DNA of 64,000 bases from Microbacterium capsulatum (GTDB lineage Bacteria > Actinomycetota > Actinomycetes > Actinomycetales > Microbacteriaceae): positions 62,001-126,000 of the forward strand of contig NZ_JAVFCB010000009.1 of NCBI RefSeq assembly GCF_030865425.1. Direction: 5' to 3'. This document shows, piece after piece, positions 24,864 through 31,624 of the stretch. The position numbers and the translations under genes were made by a program. Each line of letters begins with the position of its first letter. The stretch's first letter is position 1. The notes beneath the pieces were generated by a model. That model saw only the letters and a list, made by a program, of their open reading frames with translations, made no database searches and was not told the origin of the DNA.

Positions 24864-26039
24864 CTACTCCGCGGCGGCCTCGGCGTCGACCATGGCGCGC
24901 TCGACGCGGCGTCCGGCGCGCACCGAACGGCGCGGCGCGTAGACGACGAGCGAGTGGAACACGAAGCGCACGAAGAACGCGACCACGAGCGAGATCGCGG
25001 CGGCGAGGATGCTGGAGATGTGCCAGGTCTCGACCATGAGGGCGAGGATCGGGATCCGCAGCGCCGCCTCGACGTTGTTGAACGTGAACGACTGGGCGAA
25101 CCGCACGCCGATGCTCGACGCCTCGTCGCGCATGTCGTTGAAGACGTAGCGCTCCTGCAGGATGAAGTTGCCGATGATCGTCACCTCGGCGGCGATCACG
25201 GCCGCCCAGATGTACTCCATGCCCAGGTGCGTGAGCGCCCACATGATGGCGAGGTTCGCGAGCGCGCCCACGCCGCCGATGATCGCGAAGAGGGACATCT
25301 TGCCGAAGCGCAGACGGGCGAGGTGCTTGAGGAAGGCCATGCCCTGCGCGAAGGAGGCCTTGGACTCGCCGTGCAGCCGTTCGCCGAACTCCATCGGCAC
25401 CTCGGCGATGCGCACGTCGGAGCGCACGAGGATCTCGAGGAGGATCTTGAAGCCGTTCGGCCGCAGCGCGGCGGGGTCGATCCGCCGGCGGTCGACGAGG
25501 AAGTACCCGGTCATCGGGTCGGAGGCGCCGGAGAGCCGGATCGGGAACATCGCCTTCGTGAGCGTGGTGGCGCTGCGCGAGACCGCGACGCGCATCGCGC
25601 CGGCGAGCCCGCCGTTGTCGCCGCCGCCGATGTAGCGGGAGGCGATCACCACGTCGGCGTCGCCCTCCTGGTGCCGCTCGACCAAGTCGGGCAGCAGCTC
25701 CGGCGGGTGCTGCAGGTCGCCGTCCATCACGATGCAGACGTCGTGCGCAGCCGCGCGGATCCCCTCGACCACGGCGCCGCCGAGGCCGCCGACCGCGTCA
25801 TCGCGGTGCAGGACGCGGACCGGGATGGACGCGGAGCGGGCGATCCCGCGAATCACGTCGGCGGTGTCGTCGGTGCTGTCGTCGACGAAGAGCAGTTCGA
25901 CCTCGCGGCCGTCCATGGCGTCGGCGACGCGCGAGACGAGTTCGGCGATGTTGTCGCGTTCGTTGAACGTCGGCACGATCACCGTCGCTGAAGGGACGAT
26001 CGTGGCCGAAAAGACCGCGTCCGAAGACGTGTCGCTCAT
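24864..26039 (-). CDS. GT2 glycosyltransferase fused to GtrA domain
   Basis: 391-residue protein. Residues 15-245 are a family-2 glycosyltransferase of the dolichol/polyprenol-phosphate mannose synthase type: VIVPTFNERDNI, LLFVDDSTDDT, CIVMDGDLQHPPE with the metal-binding DxD-like DGD, and GYFLVDRRRID. Residues about 265-375 form a GtrA domain with four TM segments (SLFAIIGGVGALANLAIMW, FVRFVFHSLVVY). The start at 26039 has AGGAGG directly upstream; the frame above to 26084 lacks an RBS. Such fusions make polyprenyl-phosphate sugars and help flip them for use in wall glycan or protein glycosylation. Confidence 0.9.
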   Translation of the reverse strand: MSDTSSDAVFSATIVPSATVIVPTFNERDNIAELVSRVADAMDGREVELLFVDDSTDDTADVIRGIARSASIPVRVLHRDDAVGGLGGAVVEGIRAAAHDVCIVMDGDLQHPPELLPDLVERHQEGDADVVIASRYIGGGDNGGLAGAMRVAVSRSATTLTKAMFPIRLSGASDPMTGYFLVDRRRIDPAALRPNGFKILLEILVRSDVRIAEVPMEFGERLHGESKASFAQGMAFLKHLARLRFGKMSLFAIIGGVGALANLAIMWALTHLGMEYIWAAVIAAEVTIIGNFILQERYVFNDMRDEASSIGVRFAQSFTFNNVEAALRIPILALMVETWHISSILAAAISLVVAFFVRFVFHSLVVYAPRRSVRAGRRVERAMVDAEAAAE

Positions 26040-26208
26040 GCCCCTCCTCTGACTCGTCCCTGACATGCTCCCATGCGAAGTCATGCGGAACCTGCGCCTT
26101 TCCTGTCAGCCCACTCTCCTCCGCCCGGGCGAACGGCGGGTGAATCCGGGTCGTCGACGCCCTCTGCGACCCGGCCCCCGCCCAGGAAACCCGCCCTATC
26201 CTGGAAGG

Positions 26209-26472
26209 ATGACGATCCCTTCCTCTGACACCATCACCATGTTCGGCGCCGACTGGTGCGGCGACTGCCGCCGTACCAAGAAGCAGCTCGACGAGCTCGG
26301 CATCGAGTACACCTACATCGACCTGATCGAGGACCCCGCCGCCGCGGACGTCGCCAAGGAGATCTCCGGCCGCACGAACATCCCCGTGGTCGTCTACCCC
26401 GACTCCTCCCACCACGTGGAGCCGTCGAACGCGGACGTCGAGGCCAAGCTCCGCGAGCTCGCGCTGATCTGA
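26209..26472 (+). CDS. Glutaredoxin-like / mycoredoxin-like protein
   Basis: 87-residue thioredoxin-fold protein. Redox motif WCGDC at residues 16-20, cis-Pro in NIPVVVYPD and the C-terminal helix VEAKLRELALI. The short length and WCxDC motif are typical of actinobacterial glutaredoxin-like mycoredoxins that reduce mycothiol mixed disulfides. TATCCT lies 7 nt before the ATG, so the transcript may be leaderless. Confidence 0.9.
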   Translation: MTIPSSDTITMFGADWCGDCRRTKKQLDELGIEYTYIDLIEDPAAADVAKEISGRTNIPVVVYPDSSHHVEPSNADVEAKLRELALI

Positions 26473-26486
26473 CCTGTCGCTGACTC

Positions 26487-26580
26487 CCCGTTTCGGGGCG
26501 TCTTCTCCCGTTTGGGGCGCAGTATGCCCGGGAATCCCGGCGTGGCGCGCCCCAAACCGTGAAATCACGCCCCAAACGGG
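26487..26580. repeat. Nested inverted repeats after the glutaredoxin gene
   Basis: CCCGTTTCGGGGCG (26487) and CCCGTTTGGGGCGC (26507-26520) face GCGCCCCAAACCG (26547-26559) and ACGCCCCAAACGGG (26567-26580). The outermost and second arms pair nearly perfectly. The 26473-26696 interval otherwise contains only the aldehyde dehydrogenase promoter region. It could terminate the short glutaredoxin transcript but is larger than needed; it resembles a dispersed intergenic palindrome family. Confidence 0.6.
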
Positions 26581-26696
26581 TGAGACCTTCCGCCTGAGCC
26601 CCGGTCCCACGATTCGTGCGACCGGGTTCCTCCGGCATGGAGCTCCGCGGAGCCGGGTCGCGTAGGGTGAAAGCGACAGCGTCGAAGGAGATGACG

Positions 26697-28472
26697 ATGC
26701 CCGAAACCCTCGCCGATGAGGTCCGTGCGCCGATCGAGGCCGCCATCGCCGCCCTGCAGACGGGCTCCCGCACCTGGTCCGCGCTCACCGTCGGGCAGCG
26801 GGTCACTCTGCTGCGCGGAGTGCGCCGCACGGTCGCGGCGAGCGCCCGTGACTGGGTGCGCGCCGCCGTGCGATCCAAGCAGCTGGCCGACGATCACGCC
26901 CTCCGCGGCGAGGAGTGGCTGAGCGGACCGTACGCGACGCTCGGCGCCGTGGACGCCTACATCGAGACGCTCGACCGGATCGCGGACGGCCGCAACCCGC
27001 TGGACGGGATCCGCGTCGACCGCACCACGAGCGGGCAGACCCGCGTGCACTCGTTCCCCCTCCTCGGGATCGACAAGGTGCTGCTCTCCGGCTACACCGG
27101 CGAGGTGTGGCTCACCCCCGGCGTCACGCCGGGCGACGCCCGGGCCCGGGCGGGCCTCGCCCAGCGCCGTCCCCTCGTCCGGCCGACGGCGGAGCCCGCC
27201 GAGGGACGGGAGACCGCGACCGGCGGGATCGGCCTCGTGCTCGGCGCCGGCAACGTCACCTCGATCCCCGTGCTGGACGTGCTGTACGAGCTGCTCGCGT
27301 TCGACCGGGTCGTGCTGCTCAAGGTGAACCCGACGCAGGACTCGCTCGTGCCCGTGTACGAGAAGGCGCTCGCCCCGCTCATCGCCCCCGGGTTCCTGCG
27401 GATCGTCCGCGGCGGATCCGACGTCGGCGCCCACCTGACCGGGCACGACGCATTCGCGCATGTGCACGTGACGGGATCCTCCGCCACGTTCGACGCGATC
27501 GTCTGGGGTCCGTCCGCGGGTGCCGGATCCGACCAGACCAAGCGCCGCAAGCGCGAGAACCGGCCCCGCCTGAAGAAGCCGATCACCGCCGAGCTCGGCG
27601 GCGTCTCGCCCGTCATCGTCGTGCCGGGCGAGTGGTCCCCGCAGGACCTCCGCTTCCAGGCCGAGCACGTCGCCACGATGCGCCTGCAGAACGCGGGGCA
27701 CAACTGCCTCGCAGGGCAGGTCGTGATCCTCTCCTCCGACTGGGCGCAGCGCGACCAGTTCCTCATCGAGCTGCGCCGCGCCTACGCGATCGCCCCGGAG
27801 CGCCCGATCTGGTATCCGCACTCCTCCGACCGGATGGCACAGGCGTCCCGCGACTACCCGGACGCACTGGTGCTCGCCGATCGGCTGCTCGTCGAGATCC
27901 GCGAGGGCGACGACGCCACGGCGCTGGAGACGACGGAGTACTTCGCGCCGGTCCTCGGCGTGGAGCAGCTGCCCGGGCTCGGCCAGGAGTTCCTGGACGC
28001 GGCGGTCGCGCACGCGAACGAGAGGCTCGAGGGCACGCTGGCCGCGAACGTGCTGATCGACCCCACGACCGAGACGCTGCTCGGCGGCGGCTTCGAGCGC
28101 GCCATCACGGCGCTGCGCTACGGATCCATCGCGATCAACACCTGGACGGCCTTCGGCTTCGTCACCCCGACCGTGACCTGGGGCGCGTTCCCGGGGAACA
28201 CGATCGACGACGTGGGCAGCGGGATCGGTGTCGTGCACAACGGACTGCTGCTCGCGGACGTGGAGCGCTCGGTCCTGCGCGGACCGTTCCGTCCGTTCCC
28301 GCGGTCCGCGTCGATCGTGCGCGACGGCGGCCGGTTCACGATCCTGCCGAAGCCGCCGTGGTTCGTGTCGTCGCGCACCGCGGCCGAGGTCAGCGAGGGC
28401 CTCACCCGCTATCGCGCCCGCGGCGGCGTGCTGGCCCTGCTCCGCACGCTCGTGCAGGCGATGCGGGCCTGA
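26697..28472 (+). CDS. Aldehyde dehydrogenase family protein, long form
   Basis: 591-residue NAD(P)-dependent aldehyde dehydrogenase-superfamily protein, about 100 residues longer than a standard ALDH. Start at 26697 has AAGGAG 6 nt upstream (an in-frame ATG at 26691 abuts it). The nucleotide-binding part contains IGLVLGAGNVTSIPVLDVLYELL and VHVTGSSATFDAIVWG. The general-base segment is ELGGVSPVIVVPG and the nucleophile is Cys in LQNAGHNCLAGQVVIL. The C-terminal tail (FRPFPRSASIVRDGGRFT, PKPPWFVSSRTA) is characteristic of a group found in actinobacteria and proteobacteria without defined substrate. Monocistronic. Confidence 0.88.
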   Translation: MPETLADEVRAPIEAAIAALQTGSRTWSALTVGQRVTLLRGVRRTVAASARDWVRAAVRSKQLADDHALRGEEWLSGPYATLGAVDAYIETLDRIADGRNPLDGIRVDRTTSGQTRVHSFPLLGIDKVLLSGYTGEVWLTPGVTPGDARARAGLAQRRPLVRPTAEPAEGRETATGGIGLVLGAGNVTSIPVLDVLYELLAFDRVVLLKVNPTQDSLVPVYEKALAPLIAPGFLRIVRGGSDVGAHLTGHDAFAHVHVTGSSATFDAIVWGPSAGAGSDQTKRRKRENRPRLKKPITAELGGVSPVIVVPGEWSPQDLRFQAEHVATMRLQNAGHNCLAGQVVILSSDWAQRDQFLIELRRAYAIAPERPIWYPHSSDRMAQASRDYPDALVLADRLLVEIREGDDATALETTEYFAPVLGVEQLPGLGQEFLDAAVAHANERLEGTLAANVLIDPTTETLLGGGFERAITALRYGSIAINTWTAFGFVTPTVTWGAFPGNTIDDVGSGIGVVHNGLLLADVERSVLRGPFRPFPRSASIVRDGGRFTILPKPPWFVSSRTAAEVSEGLTRYRARGGVLALLRTLVQAMRA

Positions 28473-28494
28473 GCCGCCGATCCGGATCCGCCCG

Positions 28495-29247
28495 TCACGC
28501 CGCCTGGTCCGCCAGGAACTCGCTCCACGTGCCGGTGCCGCGCTGCACGGTGCCGCCGGCGAGGTTCGCCTCGCTGCGGTAGGCGCGGCCGACCGCGCCG
28601 GGCAGGCCGAACCGCAGGTGCGGACGACTCCTGCCGGGAAGCGCGTCGATGAGACTCTCCAGCGAGCGCACCTCGGGTCCGGCGAGGTCGGCGACCCGCC
28701 CCTGCGGAGCACCGAGGGCCAGCTCGACCAGCCGTGCCGCGACGTCCTGCACGGCGACGGGCTCGAGCCGCACGTCCTTCATGACCGGCACGATCGGCAG
28801 TTTCGCCATCGGGCGCACCATGCCGTACGCGAACGAGTGGAACTGCGCCGCACGCAGCACCGTCCACGGCACGCCGCCCGCGGCGAGGATCCGCTCCGCC
28901 TCCGCCTTGCGCCGGAAGTACCCGATCGGCATGCCCTCGGCGCCGATGACCGAGATCATCACGACGTGCCCGACGCCAGCGGCGCGCGCCGCGTCGACGA
29001 CGTGCGCGGTGCCGACGTCGTCGCCCTTGGGGCCGCCGGCGAGGTGCAGCACGACGTCGGCGCCCGCCATCGCGGCGGCGAGCCCGGTGCCTTCGACCGT
29101 GTCCCCGGCCGCGTAGGTCACCCGCCCCTCGTCCGGGCGCGGGTGGCGGGTGAGGATTCGGATGTCGACGTCGTGCGCCGCGAGCAGGGGCACGACATGG
29201 CTGCCGAGGCCGCCGGTTCCGCCGGTCACGAGGATGGTGGTGGTCAT
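28495..29247 (-). CDS. NmrA/SDR-like NAD(P)-binding oxidoreductase
   Basis: 250-residue atypical short-chain dehydrogenase. Rossmann motif TGGTGGLGSHVV at residues 8-19; DVVLHLAGGPKG, VVMISVIGAEG and YFRRKAEAERIL (Tyr-x3-Lys replaced by FRRKAE with Tyr preceding) follow. RBS GAAGGAG precedes the ATG. It is divergent from an ECF sigma factor gene and has an exact TGTCACA-N16-CGTC promoter, strongly suggesting that the sigma factor transcribes it. ECF41-type sigma genes are commonly next to oxidoreductases of this kind. Confidence 0.88.
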   Translation of the reverse strand: MTTTILVTGGTGGLGSHVVPLLAAHDVDIRILTRHPRPDEGRVTYAAGDTVEGTGLAAAMAGADVVLHLAGGPKGDDVGTAHVVDAARAAGVGHVVMISVIGAEGMPIGYFRRKAEAERILAAGGVPWTVLRAAQFHSFAYGMVRPMAKLPIVPVMKDVRLEPVAVQDVAARLVELALGAPQGRVADLAGPEVRSLESLIDALPGRSRPHLRFGLPGAVGRAYRSEANLAGGTVQRGTGTWSEFLADQAA

Positions 29248-29258
29248 GATCGCTCCTT

Positions 29259-29285
29259 CGTCACATCGGGGCCGCGTGCCCCGTC
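29259..29285 (+). promoter_or_regulatory. ECF41-type promoter of the sigma factor gene
   Basis: CGTCACA (29259-29265), 16 nt, CGTC (29282-29285): one mismatch from the exact copy on the other strand, with the same spacing. It lies 35 nt upstream of the sigma ATG and would give autoregulation. Confidence 0.65.
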
Positions 29286-29293
29286 ACCCTGAT

Positions 29294-29320
29294 GACGGAC
29301 CACCGAAGGAGAATGTGACA
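29294..29320 (-). promoter_or_regulatory. ECF41-type promoter of the SDR gene
   Basis: On the minus strand TGTCACA (29320-29314), 16 nt, then CGTC (29297-29294). It lies 47 nt from the SDR start codon. The form agrees with the promoter described for ECF41 sigma factors. The -35 box overlaps the start codon of the sigma gene itself. Confidence 0.75.
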
Positions 29321-30192
29321 TGCCCATCGATCCGGATCTTCTCGCCGCCGAGTTCGAGTCCCGCCGCCCGCGGCTGCGCGCGGTCGCGACCCGGCTGCTC
29401 AGCTCCAGCGCCGAGGCCGACGACGTGCTGCAGGAGGCCTGGCTGAAGCTGGCCCTCGCCGACGTCGACGCGATCGAGAACCTCGACGGCTGGCTCACTA
29501 CGGTCGTCTCCCGGCTGAGCCTCGACGTGCTGCGGTCCGCCCGGGTCGCGAAGGCGGACCCGTGGGCGGTCGACGCCTGGGAGGAACGCGCGTCGGAGGA
29601 TCCGGATCCGGCCGCCGTCGCGGCGGGCAACGAGCGCGTCGCCGTCGCCCTCGTCACCGTGCTCGACCTGCTCGCCCCGGCGGAGCGCCTGGCGTTCGTG
29701 CTGCACGACGTGTTCGGCCAGTCGTTCGAGGAGATCGGTGAGGCCCTCGGCCGCTCCCCCGCGGCGGCGCGGCAGCTCGCGTCGCGCGCCCGGCGCCGGA
29801 TACGCGGGACCGACGCCCCGGCGCGCGTGCCCGCGGCACGGAGCAGGGCCGTGGTCGACGCCTGGCTGCTCGCGGTGCAGGAGGGCGATCTGAGCCGGCT
29901 GCTCGGCCTGCTCGACGAGAACGCGGTGCTGCACGCCGACTACGGCGCCTCCGCGGTGCGCCTCGAGGGCGCCGCCGAGATCGCCGCCTCCGCGCGCACC
30001 GCGGCGCATCTCGCGACCCACTCCGTGCCGGTGCTGCTGGGCGGGCGCCCGGGCGTCGCTGCCGTGCTGCGCGGGCGGGTCGTCTCGCTCATGGCCTTCG
30101 AGATCGACGGCGACCGGATCGTCGGCCTGGACGTCCTCGCCGATCAGGCGCGGCTCGCCGGCCTGGACGCCGCGACGCTGCTCGGCGCGTGA
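29320..30192 (+). CDS. ECF sigma factor with C-terminal SnoaL-like domain (SigJ/ECF41-like)
   Basis: 290-residue sigma factor. Region 2 at residues 8-75 (DDVLQEAWLKLALADVD, LTTVVSRLSLDVLRSAR), region 4 at about 110-165 (LLAPAERLAFVLHDVFGQS, EIGEALGRSPAAARQLASRARRR). Residues 175-290 form a SnoaL_2/NTF2-like domain (DAWLLAVQEGDLSRLLGLLDENAVLHAD). No anti-sigma gene is adjacent; in this group the C-terminal domain controls the sigma factor. The family motifs remembered for ECF41 (WLPEP, DGGGK/R, NPDKL) are not matched here; DYGAS and LADQARL stand at the corresponding places. AAGGAG precedes the ATG. Confidence 0.92.
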   Translation: MPIDPDLLAAEFESRRPRLRAVATRLLSSSAEADDVLQEAWLKLALADVDAIENLDGWLTTVVSRLSLDVLRSARVAKADPWAVDAWEERASEDPDPAAVAAGNERVAVALVTVLDLLAPAERLAFVLHDVFGQSFEEIGEALGRSPAAARQLASRARRRIRGTDAPARVPAARSRAVVDAWLLAVQEGDLSRLLGLLDENAVLHADYGASAVRLEGAAEIAASARTAAHLATHSVPVLLGGRPGVAAVLRGRVVSLMAFEIDGDRIVGLDVLADQARLAGLDAATLLGA

Positions 30193-30329
30193 CCGGCGCC
30201 GGAGCCTCGAGCGGACGCGGCGGTGCTCCACCGCACCGGCGGGAACAGCTGAGGGATCCTCTGCGAGCGTCCCCCGCGGAGCGATCCGCCCGCGGATCCA
30301 GGGCAGAATGGATCCCGAGGAGGTGCGAC

Positions 30330-30794
30330 ATGAGCGAAGCGACGCACGAACGCGACGAGACACTCGACGATGCGCTGACGAGCCCGCTGCACCTGCCGCA
30401 CGCGGCCGCCGAATGCCCGAAGTGCTTCACCGAGCTGCAGCAGAACCGCGACTGGTGGTCGGCGAAACCGGACGGATCGCGCCTCGTCGGCCTCGTCGTC
30501 GCCCGCGAGGGCATGCCGTCCGTCGTGCAGCAGCGCGACGACCTCACCCGCTTCGGCGTGCCGATCGAGGGGTTCCGTCATCCGGCACCCGACATCCTGG
30601 AGAGCTGGACGGACCGGATCGCCCGGCTCATCGCCACGCTGCGCGCCGGCGATGTCCTCGTCGTCTCGAACGTGCACGCGCTCGGCCGCGACCGCGACGA
30701 GGAGACGAGCACGGTCGCCGAGCTGCGCCGTCACGGCGTGATGGTCAAGGTCCTCGGGCACAACGCGCGCCACCTCGCCGACGCCGGCCGCTGA
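30330..30794 (+). CDS. Serine-recombinase-fold protein lacking the catalytic serine
   Basis: 154-residue protein starting at 30330 with GAGGAGG about 6 nt upstream. Residues about 50-85 (RLVGLVVAREGMPSVVQQRDDL) correspond to the first strand and helix of resolvase domains (usually YARVSTDDQ), and residues 113-145 (AGDVLVVSNVHALGRDRDE, ELRRHGVMVKVLG) match the D-x-L-x-V-x-x-x-D-R-L-G-R segment. The catalytic Ser of RVS is replaced by Ala-Arg, and no DNA-binding HTH follows. The N-terminal 45 residues (CPKCFTEL) hold one Cys pair. It is therefore probably not a recombinase but a fold relative of unknown role. Convergent with the kinase operon. Confidence 0.65.
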   Translation: MSEATHERDETLDDALTSPLHLPHAAAECPKCFTELQQNRDWWSAKPDGSRLVGLVVAREGMPSVVQQRDDLTRFGVPIEGFRHPAPDILESWTDRIARLIATLRAGDVLVVSNVHALGRDRDEETSTVAELRRHGVMVKVLGHNARHLADAGR

Positions 30795-30838
30795 GCGCCC
30801 GCCAGCCTCACCGCCGCAGGAAGCACCACCGGAAGGGA

Positions 30839-30858
30839 CCAGGGCCCGCCGGCCCAGG
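30839..30858. terminator. Possible terminator between convergent genes
   Basis: CCAGGGCC CGCC GGCCCAGG folds into a 7-bp stem with one A-A mismatch, ending 1 nt from the stop of the FHA-winged-helix gene. No T-run. Weak evidence. Confidence 0.35.
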
Positions 30859-30859
30859 C

Positions 30860-31624
30860 TCACTCGGCGTCGTTGCCGTGCAGGGCCTGGTCGAGCGCGA
30901 CCCGCGCAGGGTCGATGAGATCCAGGTCCTCCCTGGTGACCAGCCGGGAGGCGATCACGTGCTCCACGAGCCGGGTGCGCCGGTTCGTCGCGGATCCGCG
31001 GGCACCGCCGCGCATGCCGGGCACACCGATCCGGTCGAACTTGTCGCACACGTTGTCGAGCTTGCGGTTGAACCGGGTGAGGGTCCAGCCCAGGCGATCC
31101 GCGGCGGCGGCGCTGGACGGGATCGAGCTCATCCCGCTGCCGTCGCGGCGCAGCAGCGGCTCGGCGAGGGCGAGCAGCAGCTGCTTCTGGCTGACCGTGA
31201 GCGGCACCTCGCCGATCGTCGAGTCGCCGATGCCGTCGAGCTCGGGCCGGGTGGGCCGGAACGTCGGCGCGGAGGAGAGGATCGTGAACTCGTAGGTCGT
31301 CGGCCCGGCCGAGAACACCACGGTCGTGGTCGCGAAGACCAGCGGCAGCCGGGCGCCCGGGGCGAGCCAGGCCTGCACGCCGCCGCTCGCGTCGGTCACG
31401 GTCGCCTGCAGCCGGGTGCCGATGTTCGCCAGCCACCAGAGCCCGCCGGACTCGACGATCTCGAGGAAGTGCCGGTGCAGGAACAGGTTGTCGTCGATCG
31501 CGAGATCGCCCTCGCGGCCGAGCACGAACCTCCCTCCCGGCGCGATCGTGAAGTACTCGCCGGCGAACTCGACGGTCACCTGCGAGGGCGCGACCGGATC
31601 CGTCCTCCCGGTCACGGGGTGCAC
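30860..31624 (-). CDS. FHA domain protein with C-terminal winged-helix-like domain
   Basis: 254-residue cytoplasmic protein, last gene of block 1. Residues about 15-115 form a degenerate FHA domain (RFVLGREGDLAIDDNLFLHRHFLEIVESGGLWWLANIG with family Arg and Ser/His positions). Residues 145-250 resemble a winged helix (LTVSQKQLLLALAEPLLRRDG, AAADRLGWTLTRFNRKLDNVCDKF). The GTG start at 31624 overlaps the kinase gene by 13 nt. Together with the kinase and phosphatase it would read threonine phosphorylation and possibly act on DNA; the DNA-binding role is inference. Confidence 0.8.
   Translation of the reverse strand: MHPVTGRTDPVAPSQVTVEFAGEYFTIAPGGRFVLGREGDLAIDDNLFLHRHFLEIVESGGLWWLANIGTRLQATVTDASGGVQAWLAPGARLPLVFATTTVVFSAGPTTYEFTILSSAPTFRPTRPELDGIGDSTIGEVPLTVSQKQLLLALAEPLLRRDGSGMSSIPSSAAAADRLGWTLTRFNRKLDNVCDKFDRIGVPGMRGGARGSATNRRTRLVEHVIASRLVTREDLDLIDPARVALDQALHGNDAE

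Noticed and set aside
30330..30794. Mobile element or integrase
   Set aside because: Resolvase-like fold but no catalytic Ser, no DNA-binding domain, no flanking repeats or attachment sites seen.
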